Positions 54,875-63,620 of a stretch of DNA of 64,000 bases are shown here, piece after piece. A program made the position numbers and the translations under genes. Numbering within the stretch: position 1 is the first letter of the stretch; each line of letters begins with the position of its first letter. The stretch is taken from contig NZ_JBHJHQ010000002.1 of the NCBI RefSeq assembly GCF_042219825.1, forward strand, positions 186,001 through 250,000, read 5' to 3'. Under the pieces are notes generated by a model. The model ran no database searches. It saw only the letters and a program-made list of their open reading frames with translations, and was not told the origin of the DNA. Source of the stretch: JBHJHP01 sp042219825 (GTDB lineage Bacteria; Bacteroidota; Bacteroidia; Bacteroidales; UBA5342).

Positions 54875-56305
54875 TTACTTTTCAAAAAACTGTTTGTAAT
54901 GTTCGTAACGCTCCATGATGCTTTTTACATAGTTGAAAGTCTCTATGCCCCTGCAGTAACCATGTTCAACCACCGGATCGGTGTAATATTTTTTTTCACT
55001 TTTCAGAATAATCATTTCGCTTACATTGTCGTCCCATTTATTGGGGTCTTTGCCATATTTGGCCGCCAGCTTTCGCGCGTCACCAACATGACCCGGACCA
55101 ACATTATAGGATGCCAGTGTAAATTTAATATGATCCATACTGTCTATATCATTATCGAAAATAGTATAGAGCCATTTCAGGTGTTGTACGCCGGCTTCTA
55201 TATTCTGATCCGGTTCCCAAAGGTCATAATCTCCATACATGCCTGCCGTTTCAGGCATAATTTGCATGAGTCCTACAGCACCCATCCAGGATTCAGCCCA
55301 GGGGTCAAACCTGGATTCCTGGTAAACCTGTGCTGCCAGAAGGCGCCAGTCCCAGTGCAGTTCTTTGGCCGCTTTCTTAAATAAATCGTCGTATGGAGAA
55401 ATGGATGTTCCGGAATGGGAGAAAAAGTCGCTGGATGCCATTTGTTTATAACGTGACCTGTTCTTGTAGTACTTATTATACAGAATGTTATAATAACTTG
55501 TATTTTTTATGGATTCAAGCCAGGAATTCAATTCAGCAATCAACTTTGGCGATGATTTTCGCGTAGCCCATGCAAGTCGTTGTGGAAAACTTATTTTTAA
55601 TCGTGTATCAAGGTTGTCGTAGCCCGAATTGGCAAGATCTGCAATTGTTTTATCTGCTACCGTGTAAGGTATTTCTCCGTCTGCAACTTTTGAAATCAGT
55701 TCTTCGGTGGTAAAGTCCTGATTCACCACGTGAATATTTATGGTATCACCCAGTTCGCTCATCAGGTTCACCAACCTTGAGTAATAAGGTGATCCGCGTT
55801 TTACATATACGTCTTTTCCAATTAAATCCACAACATTTGTCACAAGTTGTTTATCTATATTATCCCTGGTCATATTACGCCAGTTATCCGGTAGGCGCTG
55901 TACCAAAACCTGTTCTGTATATTGAAGCGGTACGGTAAATGCAGCTTCCTTTTTCCTGGAATTGGTAACAGTCAGAGCATAAGCAACCAGGTCAACTTCA
56001 TTATTGTTTAGATAACTGAATATGCTGTCCATATCACGGATTACAACCATGCGAAGGTTAACACCAAGGTGTTCAGTAAATTTTTTTAGCAATTCGTATT
56101 CGTAGCCCATTGCCTGACCTTTGTATATAAAATAGGAAGTGCTGCTAAATGCGGTAAGAGCTACTAAAGTATCTCTTTTTAGTATCTGGGGAAGATCAAT
56201 AGTGTCATTAATGTTCTTTCGGGCTTTATGTTTTGATGTGTGATCATGACAACCTGAAATTGTCACAAGAATAGCCAGAAGCAATATGTATGATAGCTTT
56301 CTCAA
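54875..56305 (-). CDS. mltF: MltF-like membrane-bound lytic murein transglycosylase
   Basis: A 476-residue protein in the MltF layout: lipoprotein signal with T-I-S-G-C, solute-binding-type domain (SBP_bac_3, about 40-275) and SLT transglycosylase domain (about 305-440). The SLT motif Y-Q-E-S-R-F-D carries the catalytic Glu, followed by G-L-M-Q-I-M-P-E-T and S-Y-N-V-G-P-G. It cleaves peptidoglycan glycan strands to anhydro-muropeptides. The only start keeping the signal is a TTG at 56305, since an in-frame stop lies just upstream. It is the middle gene of a tight three-gene operon, five bases after the exonuclease gene. Confidence 0.88.
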   Translation of the reverse strand: MRKLSYILLLAILVTISGCHDHTSKHKARKNINDTIDLPQILKRDTLVALTAFSSTSYFIYKGQAMGYEYELLKKFTEHLGVNLRMVVIRDMDSIFSYLNNNEVDLVAYALTVTNSRKKEAAFTVPLQYTEQVLVQRLPDNWRNMTRDNIDKQLVTNVVDLIGKDVYVKRGSPYYSRLVNLMSELGDTINIHVVNQDFTTEELISKVADGEIPYTVADKTIADLANSGYDNLDTRLKISFPQRLAWATRKSSPKLIAELNSWLESIKNTSYYNILYNKYYKNRSRYKQMASSDFFSHSGTSISPYDDLFKKAAKELHWDWRLLAAQVYQESRFDPWAESWMGAVGLMQIMPETAGMYGDYDLWEPDQNIEAGVQHLKWLYTIFDNDIDSMDHIKFTLASYNVGPGHVGDARKLAAKYGKDPNKWDDNVSEMIILKSEKKYYTDPVVEHGYCRGIETFNYVKSIMERYEHYKQFFEK

Positions 56306-56310
56306 ACAAA

Positions 56311-57051
56311 TTAGTTAGCGTTTTCAATCATTTCCTGTTCCATCAGTGGAAGTCCTGAGAACCTGAAGTATACCTGTGCTGTTGCAAAAACATCTTTTTC
56401 ACAATAGCTGACAATGCGCTGAAGATTATCATCTGAATAGTACACTTCAGCAACCATACTGCCATCAATATCATCTTTTGGTGTAGGAATCCCAAGCACG
56501 GTTGTAAGCAGATTCAATGATGTATAGTGTTTAAAATCACCAAACTTCCATAGTTCGAGCGTATCTATAAACTGGACTTCCCATGGCTTTTTCCCTGCTA
56601 TATTCAGTACATCCGGTAAAGATATCCCGTTTATAATCATTCGTCTGCAAATGTATGGCACATCGAATTCTTTAATATTGTGTCCACAAAGCTGTTTCTC
56701 AGGAGAACTCCATTTATTAAGCATTCCTGCAAAATCATTTAACAATACCTTTTCGTCATCACCGGCAAAGGATTTCAGCCTAAACCGTTTTGTTCCACCG
56801 GATTCGGTCATAATTCCTACGGAAATGCAAATTATTTTACCAAATTCTGAAAATATACCACCTTCCAGACTGAATGCTTTAGCTGCATCAACCGATTCAT
56901 CATATCTGTCCGGATTTCTGGATTTGAACTGTTCAAATTTTAATGACCATAATTTTGCATGACTTTCGGGTAAATCACTGAGTTTTTGAGCAAGTGGAAC
57001 AGTTTCTATGTCAAGAAAAAGGATATGTTCAGGTTTTATTTTCAAAGCCAT
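56311..57051 (-). CDS. PolB-like 3'-5' exonuclease
   Basis: The frame is open from 57096, but the ATG at 57051 (M-A-L-K-I-K) is preferred because the conserved domain begins close after it. The 246-residue product has the DEDDy pattern: F-L-D-I-E-T-V-P (metal Asp and Glu), C-G-H-N-I-K-E-F-D (Asp) and Y-C-E-K-D (Tyr-x-x-x-Asp). This is the predicted PolB-related exonuclease group (DNA_pol_B_exo2). It is cytoplasmic and probably processes nucleic acids. It is the first gene of the operon with MltF-like and AddB-like genes. Confidence 0.85.
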   Translation of the reverse strand: MALKIKPEHILFLDIETVPLAQKLSDLPESHAKLWSLKFEQFKSRNPDRYDESVDAAKAFSLEGGIFSEFGKIICISVGIMTESGGTKRFRLKSFAGDDEKVLLNDFAGMLNKWSSPEKQLCGHNIKEFDVPYICRRMIINGISLPDVLNIAGKKPWEVQFIDTLELWKFGDFKHYTSLNLLTTVLGIPTPKDDIDGSMVAEVYYSDDNLQRIVSYCEKDVFATAQVYFRFSGLPLMEQEMIENAN

Positions 57052-57151
57052 ACTGGTTAATGTTGGATTAAAAATACTAAAAAATGGTGAATTCAAAAAC
57101 AGTCAGAACGGATAAACCGTATAAATACTACTTTGCCTGTAACCTTAAATG

Positions 57152-58453
57152 TCAGTTTTTAAGTGAAATATATTTTGAAGGCATGTGCTGATAGTTATCT
57201 TCATCGGGAAACTTATTTATTCTGTTCAGTTCCCTGTCAGTAAATGATGCCATTTTAAAAGGAAAATCCGGGCCAACCCAGGCACTTGTGTTGCATAAGA
57301 TTACATACGATATTCCATCAGGTCTTCTTTTTAAAACACAGGATGTTCCGGCAAAACTTCCTGTTCTAAGCCAGTACCCATGCCTGTTTGTAGTTCTCCA
57401 TCCAAGAGGAGAATAGCCAATGGCTTTTGGTGTTGCCATGGTTTCAAGGCTTTTTTCCGATAATATATCTGCAGGAAATCCGAAACCATCAATTGCCAGT
57501 AAAAGTTTCATTAAATCGGTTGATGATGCTATCCAGCCTCCGGCGGCCTCCAGTGCCTTTAAGTTATTTCCTCCGTTACTTTTGGAAACAAGCTCTCCTG
57601 ATCCGTCGCAGTCCTGAATTTTTATAGCACCCGGCTGTTCGTAATAATTAACTTCAAGATTTTCTTTTGTGTCCCTGTAGTTACCAGCAAGTTTCATGTC
57701 AAAAATTCCAAGTGGATAAAGTATTTTAGCTTTGACATATAATTCATAGTCCACACCTGATGCTGCCTCAATTACCTTTCCTAATATGACAAATCCCAGA
57801 TTCGAATAGTAAGATGCCTCACCGGGTCTGAAATGTAGACGCTTTTTAAGCATAATGGCAATGATGTCCTCACTTGATAGAGGTTCTTTATAGCCATTTC
57901 TTTTTGCAAGGCTATGTTGTTCAAATAAAGGATCACCATAACGTGTCGTCCATCCACCACTGTGTTCCAGTAAATGCCGAACTGTAATTTCCTCTACCTT
58001 TTTATCTCTGTATTTGTCATATGGTGCCATATTCAGGATTCCTTGCGGACCAAAAACTTTATCTTCCAGTGTAATCTCACCATCTTCAACAAGTTTCATA
58101 ATTGCCGTAGCGGTGATGAGCTTGGATACACTTGCAATCCTGAATAGGTTATAAGGTTCCACATTCTTATTATTGTCAACATCAGAAAGACCGAAGCCTT
58201 TAGCATAAATCAGTTTTCCGTCTTTGGCAACAGCAACGGATGCTCCTTTAATGTTCCAGAATGAAAGAAAGCGGTTAAAGCGTGAATCAAAATGATCGAA
58301 TGATTTAAAATCGGATTGGTAGTTGTAAAAGTGATCAGAGTGGGGCGGTTCAAATTTTTTTGGAATTTCGCTACCTATGGAATCATGGTTTGGTGCCACA
58401 AACAGCAGTTGCAGAATCATTAATAGCGCAAATATTTTAAAAAACCTCCTCAT
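57152..58453 (-). CDS. Serine hydrolase, class C beta-lactamase-like
   Basis: The frame is open to an ATG at 58486, but the ATG at 58453 (M-R-R-F-F-K) is the better start: a TATTTTTG promoter box at 58469-58476 lies downstream of the longer start, so that start would not be transcribed. The 433-residue product has a signal segment and the class C fold motifs: S-V-S-K (Ser nucleophile and Lys), Y-S-N (Tyr base) and a later W-L-R-T-G-S-F near the C terminus replacing the usual K-T-G/H-x-G. Members act as penicillin-binding proteins, peptidases or esterases; which one is unclear. It is likely periplasmic. Confidence 0.85.
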   Translation of the reverse strand: MRRFFKIFALLMILQLLFVAPNHDSIGSEIPKKFEPPHSDHFYNYQSDFKSFDHFDSRFNRFLSFWNIKGASVAVAKDGKLIYAKGFGLSDVDNNKNVEPYNLFRIASVSKLITATAIMKLVEDGEITLEDKVFGPQGILNMAPYDKYRDKKVEEITVRHLLEHSGGWTTRYGDPLFEQHSLAKRNGYKEPLSSEDIIAIMLKKRLHFRPGEASYYSNLGFVILGKVIEAASGVDYELYVKAKILYPLGIFDMKLAGNYRDTKENLEVNYYEQPGAIKIQDCDGSGELVSKSNGGNNLKALEAAGGWIASSTDLMKLLLAIDGFGFPADILSEKSLETMATPKAIGYSPLGWRTTNRHGYWLRTGSFAGTSCVLKRRPDGISYVILCNTSAWVGPDFPFKMASFTDRELNRINKFPDEDNYQHMPSKYISLKN

Positions 58454-58468
58454 TGTGTTATAACCCCT

Positions 58469-58503
58469 CAAAAATAAAAAATTCAATTGCCTCTGAAAAC
58501 AAA
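58469..58503 (-). promoter_or_regulatory. Promoter of the serine hydrolase gene
   Basis: On the minus strand: TTTG (58503-58500), 23-base spacer, TATTTTTG (58476-58469), then 15 bases to the ATG at 58453. It decides the start in favour of the shorter protein. Confidence 0.45.
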
Positions 58504-58524
58504 AATTAATAGAATGTTAATAAA

Positions 58525-59172
58525 CTATGTGTTTTTATGAATCCATTGCGGCTCAATAATCTTAATTCCGTTTAACGGTTCTTTTGCAAGTTTTATTATA
58601 GCATCAGCAACCTGTGTGTCTTTCACAGGTTTGTATTTTAACATTCTCCCTTTCAGAACCGGCATTATTACTTTCATTACAAACGCAGCCATCGATTCTC
58701 CAAATCTGAATTCATCCCTTTTCCCTAATAATAATGATGGCCTTATAATTACTCTTGCTGGGATATTTACCGTTTGAACCACGTCTTCCATTTGTCCTTT
58801 TACCTTCAGATAAAAATTACCGGATGCAGCATTGGCACCATATGAGCTGATAACAATAATTTTTTCATAGTTTTCTGATTCAGCTAACCTGGCAAGTCTG
58901 GTGACATAGCCATAATCTACTTTACGAAATGCTTCTTTTGAACCGGCTTTTTTACGCGTAGTACCCAGACAAATGACCAGAATATCTGCTTTGGGAAGGT
59001 GGTGAATCGTATTAAAATCACTTACAATTTCCTTTACTTCCGGCATTGTCGTTATGCTTTGATAACGCACTAAAGTATTAATTTTATTGAAAAAACTATC
59101 AGCTGTAACTTTACGTAATAATGCTTTACCCACCAAACCTGTTGATCCGGCAATAACTACTGATTTATTCAT
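58525..59172 (-). CDS. NAD(P)H-binding oxidoreductase (HTATIP2/YbjT-like)
   Basis: The frame reaches a TTG at 59175; the adjacent ATG at 59172 (M-N-K-S-V-V-I-A-G) is taken as start. The 215-residue product has the Rossmann motif A-G-S-T-G-L-V-G (about residues 8-15), V-I-C-L-G-T-T-R (about 67-74) and I-S-S-Y-G-A-N-A (about 107-114), as in the HTATIP2-like atypical SDR proteins. It is cytoplasmic and the substrate is unknown. A CAAATTTA (minus-strand TAAATTTG) at 59374-59381 might be its promoter, giving a leader of nearly 200 bases, but support is weak. Confidence 0.82.
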   Translation of the reverse strand: MNKSVVIAGSTGLVGKALLRKVTADSFFNKINTLVRYQSITTMPEVKEIVSDFNTIHHLPKADILVICLGTTRKKAGSKEAFRKVDYGYVTRLARLAESENYEKIIVISSYGANAASGNFYLKVKGQMEDVVQTVNIPARVIIRPSLLLGKRDEFRFGESMAAFVMKVIMPVLKGRMLKYKPVKDTQVADAIIKLAKEPLNGIKIIEPQWIHKNT

Positions 59173-59463
59173 CAAAGGTACCCTTAAGAAATTATCTAAT
59201 ATTAAATATCTGTTCTGTTGACAACAACACCTTAGTTAATCACGTATAGCTTAATATTAAATTATTATTAAATAAACAAATAAATTACAAATCAATTCCG
59301 GGTTTTAATTTCTGAAAGACCTGAAGAATGTTAGGTTTCAAAAAATTATTATACCACAATTCCACTAAATGTTCAAATTTAAGAATTTATCTGTAGATAT
59401 ATGTATGGCAAACTGAAAACCTGAATTATAAAAAGAACAGGGCTATATGTATGAAATATTCTG

Positions 59464-60621
59464 TTAAACATATTTCCGAGTTAGGTCAAGAACTGCCGCA
59501 AACTTGGTGCCCGGAAACACGGGAGTCAGTGGGACTGTACTTTTGTCAAAATATGTATCAAGATTTCCTGACTTGTTGAACCACATTTTCCAGTAACCAT
59601 TTGAACTAATATGTTTTCTAATCTGGAGGGTAAGCAATCCCATCGTAAACCGTGGATTTATTTCAACACACGGATGCAGGAGAAGATGACCTGACTGTTC
59701 TATGATCATGGCATCAACTCCCAGAAAACCTTCGTAATTTTTGTAATATTTCCTGATTGCTGCTGCCATAATTTTAATTCCACCGTTTTCAATAAATAAT
59801 TCCGTTATTTTATTGATTGTATTTCCAGGATGATTCCCTAAAAAGCAACCGCTAAACTGCCCGTTGCTGTTGGTATCGAAATAAACAGTCCCCAGATATT
59901 CTGGTTCTATATTATTTTTTAGCTTAAAATGAAATGAAAGATCGGCGATTTTGTTGTGGAGATTTTCTGCCATTACAAACTCCTGTTTTTCCAGAACACT
60001 GTTAATCCAGGCTATGTTAGAATGATTAAGATTATGTCTGCGTAGCATTTGCAATCCTCTTCCGGAACTACTGAAGGGAGCTTTTATTACCAGCTTCCCG
60101 TTTTCAGAGAGTAAGTATTGAACATCGCTTGTGCTAAAACACTGAGTGGCTTTTAGCAGAGCAAATTCCCCGACACCCCTGATGCTTTCATTACAGATCT
60201 GCTCAAGGACTTTAGCTGAGGTCATTCTGCTGTAATATGTCTTATATTGTTGGTCCCAGGTGTAAAATATTGATTGTTTAAAACTGTTCTTAAGCAAAGG
60301 AAAAACCGATTCAAGTGTTTTATAGACTACAGGGCTCCATCCCCAGGGGACAAGTTCGTCGAATTTTCTGCCGGAATCAATCAGTTCATTCATCGTCATA
60401 AATTCAGGCAGATCAGGTTTTATAGAACGGATTTTATCCAAAAAACTTTCTTTTGGATGTTGGTGAATCAGGACTACGTCACTTTTACCGGCAAAGTACA
60501 ACATTATAGAAGCCATATCCCTTTCGAATGATTGCAATAATGCGGGTGGCTGGTAGCTGAAAATGCCATTTGCAACAGCCATTTCTGCTGTAGGATTAAA
60601 ATAGTAAATGCCGGATCCCAT
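59464..60621 (-). CDS. ATP-grasp-fold protein of unknown function
   Basis: A 385-residue cytoplasmic protein. The middle and C-terminal parts look like an ATP-grasp ligase: K-A-P-F-S-S-S-G-R-G (about residues 175-184, the phosphate-binding loop) and P-C-V-E-I-N-P-R-F-T-M-G (about 331-342, the metal-binding Glu and Asn). The N-terminal 100 residues start G-S-G-I-Y-Y-F-N-P-T-A-E-M-A and carry W-G-W-S-P. ATP-grasp enzymes join a carboxylate to an amine or thiol; the substrate cannot be told. It is a single-gene unit with a TACTTTTG box about 70 bases upstream. Confidence 0.7.
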   Translation of the reverse strand: MGSGIYYFNPTAEMAVANGIFSYQPPALLQSFERDMASIMLYFAGKSDVVLIHQHPKESFLDKIRSIKPDLPEFMTMNELIDSGRKFDELVPWGWSPVVYKTLESVFPLLKNSFKQSIFYTWDQQYKTYYSRMTSAKVLEQICNESIRGVGEFALLKATQCFSTSDVQYLLSENGKLVIKAPFSSSGRGLQMLRRHNLNHSNIAWINSVLEKQEFVMAENLHNKIADLSFHFKLKNNIEPEYLGTVYFDTNSNGQFSGCFLGNHPGNTINKITELFIENGGIKIMAAAIRKYYKNYEGFLGVDAMIIEQSGHLLLHPCVEINPRFTMGLLTLQIRKHISSNGYWKMWFNKSGNLDTYFDKSTVPLTPVFPGTKFAAVLDLTRKYV

Positions 60622-60691
60622 AACTTTACTGGTACTTATGCCTTCTTTGAGTGCACTTCTCAGCGTATAACCTGAAAGAGTGAATTGGGAT

Positions 60692-60699
60692 CAAAAGTA
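60692..60699 (-). promoter_or_regulatory. Candidate -7 box of the ATP-grasp gene
   Basis: On the minus strand it reads TACTTTTG, matching TAnnTTTG, 70 bases before the ATG at 60621. No clear -33 element. Confidence 0.4.
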
Positions 60700-60758
60700 A
60701 AAAAAATGGGCAGAATTATTAAAATTTGCGAAACATAGCATGTGTTTTTGTGTTCAAT

Positions 60759-61376
60759 ATGAAAAAGGGCAGAATGTTTGGTAAAAGAAAAGTGGATAAA
60801 TTAAGGATTTACTATTCCTCAAAGCAGTGGGATAAATTGTTTCGTCTGTCCGAAAAATTGAAACGCTCGTATAATTTTGAGACAAAGGCTGAAGCTTTGA
60901 GATATGGAGGATTGGGTAATTATAAACGTCGCCATTATGACAGGGCTATCAGTGATTTTAGAGCGTTGACAGAGTTGGTCAATTTTCGTTCAGACTGGTT
61001 TAATCTGACCATGGCTTATGTGCAGAACGGAGACATTGAAAACAGTGAAAAAGCATTTGCAAGGGTTTATGCCTCGCCTCCAATTCCCGGTTATATGCAT
61101 CAGATTTCCATTCCTTTGATGTTGCAACTGTATGCTTCCGTTTTGGCCAAACAAAATGCATGGGAGGAAGCACTACTACGGATAACGGAAATAAAACAAA
61201 TGTTTATTGCGGCGAATACCGATGATGAACAGAAACTGTTAAATGCTGGTCTCCCGCCGGTTAAATCATTTTTCCAACTTGCTTCATTAATTCTTAAAAA
61301 TTACCCTGATAAGAAACCTGTCATTTGGTTCGGTGAAATAAAACGACTGAAGCCACTTTTTGAAGATATGCTATAA
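60759..61376 (+). CDS. TPR-like hypothetical protein
   Basis: The frame is open from a TTG at 60726; the ATG at 60759 (M-K-K-G-R-M-F-G-K-R-K) is preferred. The 205-residue product is a basic N-terminal segment followed by helical hairpins with tetratricopeptide spacing: about 40-70 (K-A-E-A-L-R-Y-G-G-L-G-N-Y), 72-105 and 130-165. There is no signal peptide or membrane segment. Its function is unknown. The 3' end contains the promoter of rsgA, and the pair is followed by a sensor kinase gene. Confidence 0.65.
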   Translation: MKKGRMFGKRKVDKLRIYYSSKQWDKLFRLSEKLKRSYNFETKAEALRYGGLGNYKRRHYDRAISDFRALTELVNFRSDWFNLTMAYVQNGDIENSEKAFARVYASPPIPGYMHQISIPLMLQLYASVLAKQNAWEEALLRITEIKQMFIAANTDDEQKLLNAGLPPVKSFFQLASLILKNYPDKKPVIWFGEIKRLKPLFEDML

Positions 61377-61389
61377 TCCGCTATTTTTG
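61357..61389 (+). promoter_or_regulatory. rsgA promoter inside the end of the upstream gene
   Basis: TTTTTG (61357-61362), 19-base spacer, TATTTTTG (61382-61389), then 13 bases to the ATG at 61403. This is a well-spaced match to the phylum consensus, giving a leader of about 8 bases. Confidence 0.5.
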
Positions 61390-61402
61390 AGAAAAAATTT
61401 GC

Positions 61403-62323
61403 ATGGTTAAAACCGGAATTGTGACCAAAAATACGGGTAGCTGGTACCTGGTCCAGACAGAGACAGAAAGTCTTGAGTGCCGTATAAAAGGAAAATTCAG
61501 GCTTAAGGGCATCAGAAGTACAAATCCTGTGGCTGTAGGAGACAGGGTAGATGTTGATCCTGAAAATAACACAATTATTGCCATTCACGACCGTAAGAAC
61601 TACCTTGTTAGAAAAGCTACCAATCTTTCAAAACAGACGCATATTATTGCTGCAAATATCGATCAGGCGGTATTGGTTGCAACGGTCAGTCATCCGGTAA
61701 CTACAACTGTTTTTATCGACAGGTTCTTATCCACTGCTGAAGCGTATGATATACCCGCTAAACTGATTTTCAATAAAACGGATTTATATAACGACAAAGA
61801 AACAGATACACTGGCAGAATGGTTAGCCATATATTCTGAAATAGGATATGAATGCTTTTTTACTTCGGTTGTTAAAAACAGAAATATTGATAAAGTTGCG
61901 GCCTTACTTTCCTGTAAAGTATCACTTTTATCCGGTCATAGCGGAGTTGGAAAATCGTCATTAATTAATGCCATTGATCCTGATTTAAAACTGAAGACTC
62001 AGGAAATATCGGATGCGCATCATTCGGGGAAACATACCACGACTTTTTCTGAAATGCATGCCTTAAAGCTTGGCGGTTACATTATTGACACACCCGGTAT
62101 TCGCGGTTTTGGAACGATTGATTTTGAGCGTAATGAAATATACCATTTCTTTCCAGAGATCTTTAAAGTAGCTGCAAAGTGTAAATATCATAACTGTATT
62201 CATGTTGAAGAACCCGGATGTGCGGTGAAAGAAGCGGTGGAAGAAGGGGAGATTAGTTATTCCAGGTACGTGAGTTACCTGAATATACTTGAGGATCCGG
62301 ATGACAATAAATACAGGGTTTAA
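61403..62323 (+). CDS. rsgA: RsgA ribosome small-subunit assembly GTPase
   Basis: A 306-residue protein with the circularly permuted GTPase motif order of RsgA: an N-terminal OB fold (about 1-65), then N-K-T-D (G4), then S-G-H-S-G-V-G-K-S-S (G1) and D-T-P-G-I-R-G-F-G (G3). The C-terminal zinc motif is C-K-Y-H-N-C-I-H followed by E-P-G-C. RsgA helps mature the 30S subunit in the cytoplasm. The length is normal. It is followed after 28 bases by a sensor kinase gene, perhaps on the same transcript. Confidence 0.95.
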   Translation: MVKTGIVTKNTGSWYLVQTETESLECRIKGKFRLKGIRSTNPVAVGDRVDVDPENNTIIAIHDRKNYLVRKATNLSKQTHIIAANIDQAVLVATVSHPVTTTVFIDRFLSTAEAYDIPAKLIFNKTDLYNDKETDTLAEWLAIYSEIGYECFFTSVVKNRNIDKVAALLSCKVSLLSGHSGVGKSSLINAIDPDLKLKTQEISDAHHSGKHTTTFSEMHALKLGGYIIDTPGIRGFGTIDFERNEIYHFFPEIFKVAAKCKYHNCIHVEEPGCAVKEAVEEGEISYSRYVSYLNILEDPDDNKYRV

Positions 62324-62351
62324 CCGTTGAAAATTATTAAACACTTCTGAA

Positions 62352-63521
62352 ATGAAGACGATATATGATACCAAAACCCGCTTGAAATTATTCCTGATGG
62401 TTTTTGCAGGCCTTATTGTGGTAGCTTCCATGATCTTCTCCAATCTACTTGCCAAAAGGTTATCCATTGAAGAACGAAAAAAAATGGAGCTTACTGCTGA
62501 AGCTTATAAGATGCTTTCAGAAACGGATGAAACGGTTAATTTAAGCCTTATCCTAACCGTTTTACAGAATAATACCACTATTCCATTGATCATTATTTAT
62601 CACGATACCATCTCTACATTTGCTAATATCAGAATTCCGGAAAATGTAAATCAGGAAGTCTTTCTGAAGAAAAAGGCAGTGCAGTTTGCTGAAAAGAAGG
62701 AGCCTATTCAATTGGAGACCCAGACTGAAACCGGTCTTTTTGAGTTGACACTATATTATAACGATTCAATTTTATTGAAGCAGTTGCAATACTATCCTTA
62801 TGTACAGTTAGGCCTTATTGCATTCTTTTTTGTGATGGCCTACCTGGCATTTTCGTTTTCAAAAAAAGCTGAGGAGAACCAGGTGTGGGTAGGACTCTCA
62901 AAAGAAACAGCGCATCAGTTGGGTACTCCTTTATCTTCGCTTATGGCCTGGACCGAATTAATGAAAACAGGAAGCTTTAACCCGGAGATGATTCCGGAGA
63001 TGGAGAAGGACCTGAACCGGTTGAATATGGTGACAGAACGGTTTTCTAAAATCGGATCAATGCCTTCGCTTGAACAGCATAACTATACCATCCTGCTATT
63101 GGATGCTCTGGCCTATATGAGAAGCCGTACATCGAAAAAAATTAATATAATAAGTGAAATTGACCAGAGTGCATTTATACCGGTAGAAGTGAACCGACCG
63201 TTGTTTGAATGGGTCATTGAGAATATCATTAAAAATGCTATTGATGCCACAACAGGTGTGGGTGAAATTTCCATTGTAATGAAGCAAAAAGAAGATATGG
63301 TTATAACCGATTTTACGGATAACGGTAAAGGAATTCCCAAAAAGAGATTCAAAACCATATTTAATCCGGGCTTTACAACTAAAAAAAGAGGATGGGGGCT
63401 TGGATTATCACTGACTAAGCGTATTGTGGAAAATTATCACCATGGAAAAATCTTCGTAAAATGGTCGGAACTGGATAAGGGAACAACGATACGCGTGATA
63501 TTGCCAATACTTAAATCCTGA
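62352..63521 (+). CDS. Membrane sensor histidine kinase
   Basis: A 389-residue protein with two membrane segments (about 12-34 and 143-166) that bracket a periplasmic domain of about 105 residues, then a kinase core. His188 in E-T-A-H-Q-L-G-T-P-L-S-S is the phospho-acceptor, E-N-I-I-K-N-A-I-D-A (about 289-298) the N-box, and D-N-G-K-G-I-P and G-W-G-L-G-L-S-L-T the G-boxes of the HATPase domain. No receiver or response regulator gene is adjacent in the window, so its partner is unknown. The signal is unknown too. Confidence 0.88.
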   Translation: MKTIYDTKTRLKLFLMVFAGLIVVASMIFSNLLAKRLSIEERKKMELTAEAYKMLSETDETVNLSLILTVLQNNTTIPLIIIYHDTISTFANIRIPENVNQEVFLKKKAVQFAEKKEPIQLETQTETGLFELTLYYNDSILLKQLQYYPYVQLGLIAFFFVMAYLAFSFSKKAEENQVWVGLSKETAHQLGTPLSSLMAWTELMKTGSFNPEMIPEMEKDLNRLNMVTERFSKIGSMPSLEQHNYTILLLDALAYMRSRTSKKINIISEIDQSAFIPVEVNRPLFEWVIENIIKNAIDATTGVGEISIVMKQKEDMVITDFTDNGKGIPKKRFKTIFNPGFTTKKRGWGLGLSLTKRIVENYHHGKIFVKWSELDKGTTIRVILPILKS

Positions 63522-63591
63522 TGCTGAGCGGTAAATTTCAACTATTTAAGCAAAAAAGAAACTATTTTTTTATTTGTTGATGTTATTTTTA

Positions 63592-63599
63592 TAATTTTG
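63592..63599 (+). promoter_or_regulatory. Promoter box of the DUF177 gene
   Basis: TAATTTTG matches TAnnTTTG. A TTTG at 63573-63576 lies 15 bases upstream, slightly short for the consensus. Transcription would start near 63606, so the coding start must lie after it. Confidence 0.5.
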
Positions 63600-63620
63600 C
63601 AGGGTTTTTAAACAGGGGAC

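Noticed and set aside
54872..55384. 170-codon + strand ORF opposite the MltF-like gene
   Set aside because: The minus-strand frame has clear SLT and lipoprotein motifs; the opposite translation is low-complexity and Phe/Ile-rich, without domains.
60726..60758. TTG start for the TPR-like protein
   Set aside because: The extra eleven residues are hydrophobic and not conserved-looking, and an ATG at 60759 fits the basic N terminus better.
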